A model generated the notes under the pieces. It ran no database searches, was not told the DNA's origin, and saw only the letters and a program-made list of their open reading frames with translations. Of a stretch of 32,724 bases of DNA, positions 7,905 through 15,640 are shown piece by piece. Positions within the stretch are counted from its first letter, which is position 1. Each line of letters starts with the position of its first letter. A program made the position numbers and the translations under genes. Origin of the DNA: Microcaldota archaeon (lineage in GTDB: Archaea; Micrarchaeota; Micrarchaeia; Anstonellales; Bilamarchaeaceae); the NCBI GenBank assembly GCA_013425375.1, contig JACCLH010000048.1, positions 1 to 32,724 on the forward strand, read 5' to 3'.

Positions 7905-9377
7905 ATGAGCATACCTACCATCTCCTTCGAGCCCAGGGTACCTGCCAGACGCCGAACTATCTGCAAGAGTGACGAGGCAGTGGTTAGCAGGCTCAGCTGC
8001 AAAGGCGAATTCGAACGCTATGACGGCATGGTGGAGAGGCTGCAGAAAATCGAGTACCCCGGGCCGCACATGAGCCAGTCTTTCGCGTTCAGGGTCGGCG
8101 AGGGCGGTCGTGGTGATTTTCTTTTCGAACAGTCAGATCGGATGTACCATATATTGAAATTCATGGCGCTGGACACAGCGAACGCATTATTTCCGGGCCA
8201 TTTCCTCAAGGCGCATGAGCTCAGGGTATTCAGGAAGGGCGGAGCGGAGTATGCCGCCACCTACTCGGACTTCGTACGCGACCTGAGCGGTGCCGGGAAA
8301 AGGACGATGGAAGCAAGGGAACTTTTCAAAAACGAGGGCCTCAGGGTCAGGATAGCAGCCGATCGGAGAGAACATGAGCTGACCCCGGAATTGGGTCCGC
8401 TCATGGAAGCCGTGGCTGCGGCAGGGATAATCATACAGCATCCAGAGGCGAATTACCATCTCACTGAGAACGGGATAGTATTCTTCGAGGTCGATGGCAT
8501 AGGCCTGCCGAAGGCGTTAGATGAAGGGAAGCGGCGGTTTTCCAAGACAAAGGAACTTGATTCCCTGGATAAACTGGCCGGGATGTATGCCACGATATTA
8601 AAATGCAAGATAAACGGTAGACTCAAAAAGATAGTGGATAGGCTACTGGCGAGACACCCGATGGACAGTGAATCGGAGACTATGCTGCCAATTTACGAGG
8701 ATTTCATGCAGTGGCCATTTGATGCACTCCGCAAAGAGGTTTTGCAGATATTCCTGAGAGGTATGAAAAACAGAATCATAAATGACGACTTCACCAGTGT
8801 GCTCTGGAACATGTCGAGGCTCCCGCTTAAAAGAATTGGAAAGGCATACCGGAGTGCGAGGGATACGATTTGGATGACGCTGGAGGGTAAGAAGATGGCG
8901 CTTATGTGGGCTGCTCTGCAGGGTTATACTGAAACTGCAAAAATGCTGATTGACAAAGGGGCGCACGCCAATGCGAAGGTTGCGAAGACTATGGGTAGGT
9001 ATACGGCGCTGATGTCGGCTGCTTCGAATGGGCATACCGAAACCGTTGCAATGCTTATTGACAAAGGCGCGGACGTGAACGCGAAGGATAATGAGGGCAG
9101 GACGGCGCTGATGAATGCTGCCTGGAATGGTCATACCAACACCGCCGAAATGCTGATTGACAAAGGAGCAGACGTGAATGCTAACGATAATGCTGGCAAT
9201 AGGGCGCTGATGTGGGCTGCTTATTGTGGCCATACCGAAACCGCCGAAATGCTGATTGACAAAGGAGCAGACGTCAATGCAAGTGATAATTATGGCTGGA
9301 CAGCGCTGATGCGGATTGCTGAGGATGGTCAAACCGAAACCGCTGAAATGCTAAGGAAGCACGGAGCGACTGAATGA
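7905..9377 (+). CDS. Ankyrin-repeat protein with unassigned, possibly kinase-like, N-terminal domain
   Basis: A 490-residue soluble protein. Residues 328-490 form five ankyrin repeats with the core MLIDKGADVNAKDN and TALMNAAWNGHT. Residues 1-325 are not a family I can name. Within them, IIIQHPEANYHLTENGIVFF followed by EVDG (175-198) recalls the catalytic loop and metal-binding loop of kinase-like enzymes (His179, Asn183, Asp197), but a Lys/ATP-loop motif is not clear, so it would be a degenerate or remote member. There is no signal peptide; it should act in the cytoplasm, with ankyrins binding a protein partner. The last repeat (AEMLRKHGAT) is nearly the same as the end of the ankyrin lipoprotein at 16512. 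It sits beside the purB scar and the AAA ATPase, in accessory DNA. Confidence 0.85.
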   Translation: MSIPTISFEPRVPARRRTICKSDEAVVSRLSCKGEFERYDGMVERLQKIEYPGPHMSQSFAFRVGEGGRGDFLFEQSDRMYHILKFMALDTANALFPGHFLKAHELRVFRKGGAEYAATYSDFVRDLSGAGKRTMEARELFKNEGLRVRIAADRREHELTPELGPLMEAVAAAGIIIQHPEANYHLTENGIVFFEVDGIGLPKALDEGKRRFSKTKELDSLDKLAGMYATILKCKINGRLKKIVDRLLARHPMDSESETMLPIYEDFMQWPFDALRKEVLQIFLRGMKNRIINDDFTSVLWNMSRLPLKRIGKAYRSARDTIWMTLEGKKMALMWAALQGYTETAKMLIDKGAHANAKVAKTMGRYTALMSAASNGHTETVAMLIDKGADVNAKDNEGRTALMNAAWNGHTNTAEMLIDKGADVNANDNAGNRALMWAAYCGHTETAEMLIDKGADVNASDNYGWTALMRIAEDGQTETAEMLRKHGATE

Positions 9378-9395
9378 TTCCGAGTAGGGCGTCAG

Positions 9396-9443
9396 TCAGC
9401 CCTTAACCGCGTCCTCAACTATCTTCTTCGCATGGCCGATATA
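9396..9443 (-). pseudogene. Displaced 3' end of a purB gene (remnant)
   Basis: On the minus strand these 48 bases encode YIGHAKKIVEDAVKG plus a TGA. The last codons of the intact purB at 10761-10808 encode YIGHAKKIVEDAVKD plus a TGA. Most DNA differences are silent, and 17 bases (ttcgcatggccgatata) are identical in both copies (9427-9443 and 10792-10808). No purB coding continues upstream of 9444. The fragment therefore derives from a related but diverged purB, as left when an element integrates in a gene's 3' end and supplies its own copy of that end. Confidence 0.75.
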
Positions 9444-9502
9444 AGCCTAGACAATGACTTTCAGGGCATGAATAGACGGCAAGCGGGATGCGACTAACAC
9501 TA

Positions 9503-9520
9503 ATAACACTAGTGTTAGTA
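9503..9520. repeat. 18-bp direct repeat, copy 1, with palindromic core
   Basis: The sequence ataacactagtgttagta is identical to 10714-10731. Its core TAACACTAGTGTTA is a perfect 14-bp palindrome. This copy overlaps the stop codon of the ATPase gene (TAA at 9515-9517); a further half-site (taacac) lies at 9495-9500. Confidence 0.8.
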
Positions 9521-10687
9521 GTTCAGAACCATGCGCCTTATGACAGGGTCTATTATCTTATAGCCAGCTTCATTTTTCGTGATAAGACCGTATTTCCTGA
9601 GGCGTTCCAGATAGACATAGATATTCGTCTTAGGCACGTTGGTAGCTATAGTAGTGGCAGTCTTATTGCCTTGTGCCATCGACCTGAGAATCAGACGGCT
9701 GAAACGGCCGAGACGCCCGAGTTGCTTCTCTACAGACTGGTAGACCGGACTTAGCGGCGAGGCCATCTCTTCGATCACGCGGACAGCTTCGTCTTTCGAG
9801 ACGTTTTTGCCTGGAAAATCAACACAACGCAACCCGGCCCAGTTCAGATACGCAGGGAATCCGTTTGTCCCTTCCCATAGGACCTGCAGCGCTTCTTTAT
9901 CTGCGCTCTTGCCATAGGAACCGAAGCCCGCTTTCAGGAAACGTTTGGATGTCTCTTCGCTGAACGGAACCACCCCCAGTATGTCGGCATTGCCCGCAAG
10001 CGGATTTCTCTTATTGCCGAACACGTCCTCCATCATGCCCACTGAGCTGCCTGCATAGACATATACGACGTTCTTCTGGAATTGTGTTGCCCTCCTGAAG
10101 ACAGCATGGAATTGCTTTTCCAGCCCATATGTGGCGGTTTCCTGGAACTCGTCAAACACAACGACATATTTCGAGCTGCTTTTGGCCGGAAGCGAGAGCG
10201 TCGCCTCCAGCAGTTCCCGCAGCGATTGCGGTGTTTTGCCGGTCATCCGCTCCCGCTCCAACTCGATGCGCAGCTTCAGGAAATCGGCAAATGCCGCGGA
10301 AAGCTCAAGAGCGCTCACCCTTCCCAGAATCTCGGAAAGCGCTGCTATCGCTGCTACAGTGCCGCCCCGAAGCGCTTCGCGTATTTTCATATCCGGACGG
10401 TCCTCTAATTCCGCAGACAACAGGGCGTTGCCATATTCCTTGATGAAACTTTCGAAATCCAGCCCCTCGCAGTCCAGGAAGACAGTCTTGAATCCTTTTG
10501 CCCGGGCATGACCAGCCATTTGCAGGGCAAGCGATGACTTCCCTACCCTCCTCGGACCAATCATCGCGATGTCGTTCCTTGAACCGGCCTTAATTGCAAA
10601 AAGCCGTTTTTCCAGGTAGGAAAGCTCATCCTCACGGTTGAAGAAATTATCATCCGATACCGGGGCGCCGAATGAAAAGCGTACCAT
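9515..10687 (-). CDS. Archaeal AAA ATPase (DEXX-box) with C-terminal winged helix
   Basis: A 390-residue protein starting MVRFSFGAPVSDDNFFNRED. Motifs: NREDEL near 17-22, Walker A GPRRVGKSS near 44-52, Walker B KYVVVFDEFQE near 180-190, a sensor strand VVYVYAGSS, then a lid, and a C-terminal winged helix (about 325-390, including NIYVYLERLRKYGLITKNEA). This matches the large archaeal STAND-like ATPase family (PF01637 type), common in accessory DNA and of mostly unknown job. The frame stays open to 10936, but that extension runs antisense through the purB end; the ATG at 10687 has a TATA-like ATATAAC about 25 bases upstream, flanked by two palindromes. The winged helix may bind those palindromes and control its own gene. 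The whole gene lies between the 18-bp direct repeats and between the two purB 3' ends. Confidence 0.85.
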   Translation of the reverse strand: MVRFSFGAPVSDDNFFNREDELSYLEKRLFAIKAGSRNDIAMIGPRRVGKSSLALQMAGHARAKGFKTVFLDCEGLDFESFIKEYGNALLSAELEDRPDMKIREALRGGTVAAIAALSEILGRVSALELSAAFADFLKLRIELERERMTGKTPQSLRELLEATLSLPAKSSSKYVVVFDEFQETATYGLEKQFHAVFRRATQFQKNVVYVYAGSSVGMMEDVFGNKRNPLAGNADILGVVPFSEETSKRFLKAGFGSYGKSADKEALQVLWEGTNGFPAYLNWAGLRCVDFPGKNVSKDEAVRVIEEMASPLSPVYQSVEKQLGRLGRFSRLILRSMAQGNKTATTIATNVPKTNIYVYLERLRKYGLITKNEAGYKIIDPVIRRMVLNY

Positions 10688-10698
10688 TGTAACACACC

Positions 10699-10731
10699 TA
10701 ACACCTGTGTTATATAACACTAGTGTTAGTA
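10699..10731 (-). promoter_or_regulatory. Twin palindromic operator around the ATPase TATA box
   Basis: Two inverted repeats of one type, TAACACCTGTGTTA (10699-10712) and TAACACTAGTGTTA (10715-10728), meet at a TATA-like ttatataac (10710-10718), 23-32 bases before the ATG at 10687. The second lies inside the second copy of the 18-bp direct repeat (10714-10731). A third half-site, taacac, lies at 10690-10695. A dimer bound here would cover the promoter, so repression or autoregulation is likely. Confidence 0.65.
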
Positions 10732-10760
10732 TTATAATCCTTCCACCGGGCAGGCACCAG

Positions 10761-12071
10761 TCAATCCTTGACCGCATCTTCCACAATCTTTTTCGCATGG
10801 CCGATATAGGTGGTGTAGTCGAACAGCTCGTCCGCCTCCTTCTTCGTGAGGAGTTTCCGCTCGACCACCAGCTCCCTGAGATGGCGATTCTTGGAGAACG
10901 CTTCCTGGGCGAGCTGGCGGATGGCTTCATGGGCATCCTGCCTGCCGAGCTTGCCTGTCTCCACCAGGTGTATCATGACGCGCTCGGCCATCACGAGGCC
11001 ATTGGTCAGCTCAAGGTTGCGCTTTATGTTCTCTGGATAGAAGACAAGGCCGTCAAGTATCCTGGTCATCTGGAGCGCCATGTAATCCACGCAGATGAAG
11101 CTCTCCCCGAATATGACGCGTTCGTTCGCGCTGTTGGTGAGGTCGCGCTCGTGTTCAAGCGAGATGTTCTCCATCGCCACAGCGGCATTGGCGCGTACCA
11201 GCCTCGCGAGCGAGCATATCCTTTCGCTTTTGTGCGGGTTGCGTTTCTGTGGCATCGTTGATGAGCCGACCTGTTTCGCTGAGAACGGCTCTGAAATCTC
11301 GCATATCTCGCTTCTTTGGAGGTTTCTTATCTCTTTCGCCACCTTCTCCATGAACGCGGCTGTGAGCGCGAGCGCGCAAAGCACTTCCGCGTGGCGGTCC
11401 CTTTGCACCACCTGGTTGGTGACCTGGGCTTCTACCAGGCCCAGCTCTTTCATGACAAGCTTCTGTATCTTCGGGCCATCCTTGCCGAATGTGGCCATCG
11501 TTCCGACAGCGCCGGACATCTTTCCGACCGCGATACGCTTTTTCGCCTCAGCCAGCCGTTCCATGTTGCGCTTCAATTCCTGATAGTATAATACGAACTT
11601 CATGCCATATGTGGTCGGGACGGCATGCTGACCATGGGTCCTTCCTATGCAGACCGTGCCCTTGTGCTGCAATGCGAGCTTCTTGAGGATGGATGCGAGG
11701 CCGGAAAGCCGCCCTTCAAGCAACTGGATGGCTTCCGTGAAAATCAGGGCTGTGGCAGTATCCTCTATATCATAGCTGGTGGCGCCCAGATGGACGTGTC
11801 TGCCTGCATCTCCTGCCTGCTCTGTGAGCGCGCGGACCATGGCCATCAGGTCATGATGTATCTCTTCCTCTACCTCTGCCACCCTTTCAGGGGTGACCCT
11901 CTCGGCCGCGGCGGCTATCCGCGCCGGAGCGTCCTTCGGGATGTTGCCGAGCTGCGCGTGCGCTTTGGCCAATGCTACCTCGACGACCATCCATTTGCGG
12001 AGCTTGGCCTCATCGTCAAAAACGGCATTCATCTCTGTCTTGTATCTCTCTTCGAAAGGGGAAACCGCCAT
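10761..12071 (-). CDS. purB: Adenylosuccinate lyase
   Basis: A 436-residue enzyme of the fumarase/aspartase superfamily, close to the usual length. Evidence: the signature GSSTMPQKRNP (269-279), the catalytic-site segment GRTHGQHA (143-150) with His146, and HLGATSYDIEDT (94-105). It splits adenylosuccinate to AMP and fumarate, and SAICAR to AICAR, in purine synthesis, as a cytoplasmic tetramer. The ATG at 12071 is about 25 bases from the A/T box at 12091-12102, shared with the divergent gene at 12123. Its last 16 codons occur a second time at 9396-9443 with silent changes, so its 3' end may have been supplied by an integrating element. Confidence 0.95.
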   Translation of the reverse strand: MAVSPFEERYKTEMNAVFDDEAKLRKWMVVEVALAKAHAQLGNIPKDAPARIAAAAERVTPERVAEVEEEIHHDLMAMVRALTEQAGDAGRHVHLGATSYDIEDTATALIFTEAIQLLEGRLSGLASILKKLALQHKGTVCIGRTHGQHAVPTTYGMKFVLYYQELKRNMERLAEAKKRIAVGKMSGAVGTMATFGKDGPKIQKLVMKELGLVEAQVTNQVVQRDRHAEVLCALALTAAFMEKVAKEIRNLQRSEICEISEPFSAKQVGSSTMPQKRNPHKSERICSLARLVRANAAVAMENISLEHERDLTNSANERVIFGESFICVDYMALQMTRILDGLVFYPENIKRNLELTNGLVMAERVMIHLVETGKLGRQDAHEAIRQLAQEAFSKNRHLRELVVERKLLTKKEADELFDYTTYIGHAKKIVEDAVKD

Positions 12072-12090
12072 AGTCCATTATCTCTAGTAA

Positions 12091-12102
12091 TGATTTAAAA
12101 CC
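12091..12102. promoter_or_regulatory. Single A/T box shared by divergent purB and 12123 gene
   Basis: The 51 bases between the two ATGs hold one A/T-rich core, gatttaaaacc. Its centre lies about 25 bases from the purB ATG (12071) and 27 from the plus-strand ATG (12123). TTTAAA is self-complementary, so it can be read as a TATA box on both strands. Confidence 0.5.
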
Positions 12103-12122
12103 GGCGCCGACAAAAGCCTGTC

Positions 12123-12920
12123 ATGGCGAAGGTACGTGTTCTCAGGAGGCAGGAGAAGGCTTACATAGAGCTGCCTTCAGAGATGGCAGGGCAGGAGGAG
12201 CTTGAGCTCTTCGCACTGAAAGACGGGTATTATCTCCTCACTATGCCTCTCGGTCTGCCGCCCGGGCAGCAAACCCAGAAACAGAAGGAAGGGATAAGCG
12301 AAATCGAACGCACGATTCTCAGGAAACTGCTCGCGATACGCTTCGAGAAAAGGACCCCGGAATACGTCTCAAAAGCGCTTTCCGAACGCGAGAAGGAAGT
12401 GCTGAAGGCGCTCGAGCAGAAGGGTTTTGTGAACGTGTTCAAAGGCGACAAGTACAAGGACGGCGTCTATAATATACGGGACAGCATCTACCCTCTCCTG
12501 TCGCAGAAGCAGGATACGACAAAAGAGGCAGGACCGGAGAGGCGCGCCGAGGCTGCGCAGGCCCCTATGGCCAGGCCGCAATCCACCGGTGGCGCATTCA
12601 GCATCCTCAATACCCGCGGCTTCATCATAGTCCAGGATAAAAGGGAAGCCATGATGCTTTCCGAGCAGATGACCCTGCAGATGAAAAAAGGCGAGGTCGT
12701 CGGAGTGAAGGGCTTTGACGGCAGGTTCTACATAGTCACCAGGGATTACCTCGCAGAAGCATGCAAGAGGATAAACTCTGTGCTCAAGGAGGACATGGAC
12801 GCGCCGTCCATCGCATCGGCTGCCAAGCTGGACCCTGACGGATGCGTGGCTGCGCTCAGGCTGATGGCTGAGAACGGCGATGTGATAGAGAGGAAAAGAG
12901 GGGTATTCGCTCCGGTATGA
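12123..12920 (+). CDS. Uncharacterised protein with two winged-helix-like regions
   Basis: A 265-residue cytoplasmic protein. Residues 3-38 (VRVLRRQEKAYIELPSEM and on) look like a short beta-barrel of AbrB type. Residues 60-120 are helical with SEREKEVLKALEQKGFVNVF, a winged-helix-like piece. A Pro/Gln/Ala linker covers 128-153. The part from 155 to 205 (SILNTRGFIIVQDKREAMML) is alpha/beta. The end (225-265), with IASAAKLDPDGCVAALRLMA followed by ENGDVIE, is another winged helix. I do not recognise the family; DNA or RNA binding is a reasonable guess. It appears leaderless from the shared A/T box. The next gene overlaps its stop by four bases (ATGA), so it is coupled with the HD hydrolase. 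Confidence 0.8.
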   Translation: MAKVRVLRRQEKAYIELPSEMAGQEELELFALKDGYYLLTMPLGLPPGQQTQKQKEGISEIERTILRKLLAIRFEKRTPEYVSKALSEREKEVLKALEQKGFVNVFKGDKYKDGVYNIRDSIYPLLSQKQDTTKEAGPERRAEAAQAPMARPQSTGGAFSILNTRGFIIVQDKREAMMLSEQMTLQMKKGEVVGVKGFDGRFYIVTRDYLAEACKRINSVLKEDMDAPSIASAAKLDPDGCVAALRLMAENGDVIERKRGVFAPV

Positions 12921-14074
12921 CGGATTCTTATGATAATGAGGCAGGGTTCCCTATGATAATAAAAGACCAACTCCATGGGACCATCGAATTCGATGATTTG
13001 GAAGGCAGGATAATAGACGCCCCGGTCTTCCAGAGGCTGAGACGGATAAGGCAGATGTCCATCACCAACCTGGTCTATCCCGGAGCCAACCACAGCCGGT
13101 TCGAGCACTCCATAGGGACCGCTCATCTTTCCGAGACCATAGCGAGGAGGGTGGGGCTTGACGATGAAGAGATAAGGAAGGTCAAGATCTACGGCCTGCT
13201 CCATGACATCGGCCACACCGCGTTCTCCCATGAGGGAGAGGATGTCGTGAAGAAGTATATAGGCGGCCATGAGGAGCTCGGCAGGAAGAGGATAACAAAG
13301 GGCGAGATAGCGGATATCCTTTCAGAAAATTACAAGCCTGCAGAGATAGCGGATATCGGAAACTCTGGCCATGGCAGCATAATAGATTCCGACCTTGGCG
13401 CTGACAGGATGGACTATCTCAAAAGGGATGCGATAAACACCGGAGTCGCCTATGGGCTGATAGACACTGACAGGATAGTCCACACGCTGGAGATGAAGGA
13501 CGGCCAGCTCTGCATAAGCAAGGGAGGGCTGGAGGCTGCGGAATATCTCCTGATAGCCAGGTTCATGATGTTCTCCACAGTCTATCTCCACCGCACGGTG
13601 AGGATAGCCACTGCCCTGCTCTACAGGGCCATAGAAGGCGCGATAGAGGACAAGACGCTGAAGCCTGAGCATCTGGCAGAGACCGATGATGAAGGCGCGC
13701 TCCTCGCCATAGCGAAGTCAGGGAAAGGCGCACCGTACGCGAAAGCGCTGCTCCAGAGGCGCCTATACAAGGAGGTATGCTCGCTTCCGAAAGAAGGATG
13801 GAGCGTGGAGAAGGCGCAGTCGGCAGGCAGGGAGCTGTCGGAGCGGTTCGGCTGTGATATAATCGTGGACTATCCGCACGAGTTCTTCAAGCCGGTGGAG
13901 TTCAAGGTGGACACAGGCAAAGGCCTGAAGCCCATAGCCGAGCTTTCCGAGCTGGTCCGCTCCCTCAAGAAGGCAGAGGAAGGCAGGATGAGGGTGCTTG
14001 TGCTGGCCGAGGAAAGCGTAAGGGAAAAGAAAGGGCAGGAGATCGGGAAGGCGGTCAGCGCACTACGAAATTAG
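12917..14074 (+). CDS. HD-domain phosphohydrolase (SAMHD1/dGTPase-like)
   Basis: A 385-residue enzyme with the complete metal set of the HD superfamily: His64 in SRFEHSIGT, His96-Asp97 in LLHDIGHTAFSH, and Asp163 in LGADRMDYLKRD. The opening KDQLHGTIEFDDLEGRIID and FQRLRRIRQM are typical of the YdhJ/SAMHD1-like branch, which removes triphosphate from dNTPs or acts on related nucleotides; the substrate here is not known. Length and motif spacing are normal. It overlaps the preceding gene by ATGA, which argues for an operon. Its 3' end overlaps the convergent Sec61-beta gene by 20 bases. Confidence 0.9.
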   Translation: MTDSYDNEAGFPMIIKDQLHGTIEFDDLEGRIIDAPVFQRLRRIRQMSITNLVYPGANHSRFEHSIGTAHLSETIARRVGLDDEEIRKVKIYGLLHDIGHTAFSHEGEDVVKKYIGGHEELGRKRITKGEIADILSENYKPAEIADIGNSGHGSIIDSDLGADRMDYLKRDAINTGVAYGLIDTDRIVHTLEMKDGQLCISKGGLEAAEYLLIARFMMFSTVYLHRTVRIATALLYRAIEGAIEDKTLKPEHLAETDDEGALLAIAKSGKGAPYAKALLQRRLYKEVCSLPKEGWSVEKAQSAGRELSERFGCDIIVDYPHEFFKPVEFKVDTGKGLKPIAELSELVRSLKKAEEGRMRVLVLAEESVREKKGQEIGKAVSALRN

Positions 14075-14216
14075 CCGCGACCACTATGACCACCACAATC
14101 ACGATCATGGCAATCAGGATTTTCGGTTCTACCTCTACGCCGCTGATTTTCATGTCGGGCGAAAAACCGATTATGCCCGCCGAGCCCATCGGCATAGAGA
14201 CCCTGTTTTCTCCCAT
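14055..14216 (-). CDS. secG: Sec61-beta (SecG) subunit of the protein translocase
   Basis: A 53-residue reading frame. It begins MGENRVSMPMGSAGIIGFSP, passes through DMKISGVEVEPK, and ends in one TM helix (ILIAMIVIVVVIVVAANFVV). The pattern of a short polar start with Pro/Gly-Ser-Ala-Gly-(I/L), a (V/I)xPxx motif and a single C-terminal membrane helix is that of the archaeal Sec61-beta subunit, which sits at the edge of the SecY/SecE channel. The ATG at 14216 lies about 26 bases from the A/T box at 14238-14247, consistent with a leaderless message. Its end overlaps the HD hydrolase gene tail to tail by 20 bases. It is easy to miss because of its size. Confidence 0.85.
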   Translation of the reverse strand: MGENRVSMPMGSAGIIGFSPDMKISGVEVEPKILIAMIVIVVVIVVAANFVVR

Positions 14217-14237
14217 AAAGCGCTTTGTGATGCGAAT

Positions 14238-14247
14238 GATATAAAAG
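14238..14247. promoter_or_regulatory. Single TATA-like box shared by Sec61-beta and the PAC2 gene
   Basis: Only one A/T core, gatataaaag, lies in the 53 bases between the divergent ATGs. Its centre is about 26 bases from the Sec61-beta ATG (14216) and 27 from the PAC2 ATG (14270), so both starts sit at the archaeal TATA distance, on opposite sides. Confidence 0.55.
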
Positions 14248-14269
14248 CCTTTGTCACCCCAAGTACCTC

Positions 14270-15010
14270 ATGGGCGACGTTGAGATTCGCAGGACAGCTG
14301 ACTTGAAGAGATTGAGGAGACCGGTCGTGATAATGGGCTTCCCGGGCACTGGCCTTGTGGGGAGCGTGGCCGCATCCCAGGTGGTGGAATCCCTCCAGAT
14401 GGAGTTCGGCGGCTACCTGTCAAGCGCTGAATTCGCCCCCCTCGCTGCCATACATAACTACAAGCCCATGCCTGCGGCCAGGGTCCATTTCTCCGAGAAG
14501 CACAATATGATAGTGATAATATCAGAGATGACCATACCGGTCGGCTCATCGCAGGACGTGGCCAACAAGATATATGAATTCGCCAAATCCGTTGACGCCT
14601 CGTCAATCATATCGCTCGGAGGCATCTCGCTGCAGGATGAGAAGAAGGGCGTGTATGTCGTCTCCAGCGACCAGTCTGTCGTGAAGGACGTGATAGCCAA
14701 GAAGATAGCCAAGCCGATAAAGGAAGGGGCGACGACCGGAGTGACCGGCCTGCTGCTTTCCAAAGGCACTTTGGACAAGTTCCCGATAACGACGATATTG
14801 GCAGAATCATCCGAGGAGTACCTTGACCCCAAGGCTGCGTCCAACGTGCTGAAGGTCCTGAACAGGATATTGGGCATTGAGATAAGCACCGCCAATCTTG
14901 AGAAAGAGGCAGCCGAGTTCTCCAAGGACATAAAGGAAGCCGTCATGAAGTCCAGGGTGATGAAGAAGAAAGGCCCTGGAGCGAGCGAAGGCGGCACGAT
15001 GTACGGGTGA
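14270..15010 (+). CDS. PAC2-family protein (proteasome assembly chaperone-like)
   Basis: A 246-residue protein with the PAC2 family features: VVIMGFPGTGLVGSVAASQV (19-38), a strand-rich middle (MIVIISEMTIP), a segment SIISLGGISL, and GATTGVTGLLLSKG near 152-165. Archaeal PAC2 homologues (PbaA/PbaB type) bind proteasome alpha subunits or form related assemblies. The C-terminus (about 210-246) is helical, then Lys/Gly-rich and probably flexible; archaeal proteasome partners often use C-terminal tails, but no HbYX motif is present here (the end is TMYG). It is transcribed from the box shared with Sec61-beta, 27 bases upstream, with no ribosome binding site. Confidence 0.88.
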   Translation: MGDVEIRRTADLKRLRRPVVIMGFPGTGLVGSVAASQVVESLQMEFGGYLSSAEFAPLAAIHNYKPMPAARVHFSEKHNMIVIISEMTIPVGSSQDVANKIYEFAKSVDASSIISLGGISLQDEKKGVYVVSSDQSVVKDVIAKKIAKPIKEGATTGVTGLLLSKGTLDKFPITTILAESSEEYLDPKAASNVLKVLNRILGIEISTANLEKEAAEFSKDIKEAVMKSRVMKKKGPGASEGGTMYG

Positions 15011-15058
15011 ACGCTGCAGTTTTTGAGAGATGGGATGGCAACCGCAACGTTTTTATTC

Positions 15059-15096
15059 TTATCCCTAATATGATAATATTATCCCTTTTGGGATAA
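15059..15096 (+). promoter_or_regulatory. Operator-like repeats over the MNT/HEPN promoter
   Basis: A perfect inverted repeat TTATCCC-tttt-GGGATAA covers 15079-15096. The same half-site, TTATCCC, occurs at 15059-15065, exactly 20 bases upstream and in the same orientation. Between them lies an A/T core (taatatgataatatta) about 28 bases before the ATG at 15107. The layout suits an operator bound by the winged-helix part of the first gene product, as in autoregulated toxin-antitoxin operons. Confidence 0.6.
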
Positions 15097-15106
15097 GGTT
15101 GACCAT

Positions 15107-15640
15107 ATGAATGCGATTGAACTCCTCGCGCACAAAGGGGCGCGGCAGCTCTTTGAAACGCTGCGCGCATACCCCAAAAGGCAGTTCACAATAAACGAAC
15201 TTTCCAAAACTGCCCGTCTTCCGTTCACCACCACATGGAAGCTTGTCCAGAAGTTCGAACTGGCGCAGATTGCTGAAGTCGCAACCATAGGGAGAAGCCG
15301 CGCAGTCAGATATCGTGAAACCCCGTACTCCAGGCTCGTCTCTGATATCCTGAAGATGGGTTCCTCCCCCCAGGCACTGGCGTTGCCTGAATTGAAACAC
15401 CTCCTCAGGGCAAGGAAGGGGGTTGTGGAGGCATATCTTTTCGGAAGCGTCGCATTGAAAAAAGAGAAGCTGGAAAGCGACATCGACGTAGCCTTGCTGG
15501 TCGGGAAAAGGATGGACCTCCCGTCGCTCATATCTGCGGTATATGACAAATACGGCGTCAAGGTGGTGCCCCTGGCTTTTGAGTCCAAAGACGAGCTTGA
15601 GGACTTCCTGAGGGATAAAAAGAAGGTGAGGTTGGTATGA
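15107..15640 (+). CDS. Winged helix fused to minimal nucleotidyltransferase (MNT antitoxin-like)
   Basis: A 177-residue, two-part protein. Residues 5-70 form a winged helix (FTINELSKTARLPFTTTWKL as helix-turn-helix, wing around RSRAVRYRE). Residues 95-177 are a minimal nucleotidyltransferase domain with Gly113-Ser114 and Asp125-x-Asp127 (LFGSVALKKEKLESDIDVAL). In MNT/HEPN pairs the MNT protein can modify the HEPN partner with AMP and neutralise it. The DNA-binding domain suggests it also represses its own operon, in agreement with the palindrome at 15079-15096. The HEPN gene starts within its stop codon (ATGA). The ATG at 15107 is about 28 bases after the A/T core; no ribosome binding site is seen. 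Confidence 0.85.
   Translation: MNAIELLAHKGARQLFETLRAYPKRQFTINELSKTARLPFTTTWKLVQKFELAQIAEVATIGRSRAVRYRETPYSRLVSDILKMGSSPQALALPELKHLLRARKGVVEAYLFGSVALKKEKLESDIDVALLVGKRMDLPSLISAVYDKYGVKVVPLAFESKDELEDFLRDKKKVRLV

Noticed and set aside
10688-10936. N-terminal extension of the AAA ATPase to 10936
   Set aside because: The added 83 residues are antisense to the purB 3' end and are an Arg/Ser-rich nonsense stretch. The ATG at 10687 begins a normal ATPase N-terminus and has a TATA box at the right distance.
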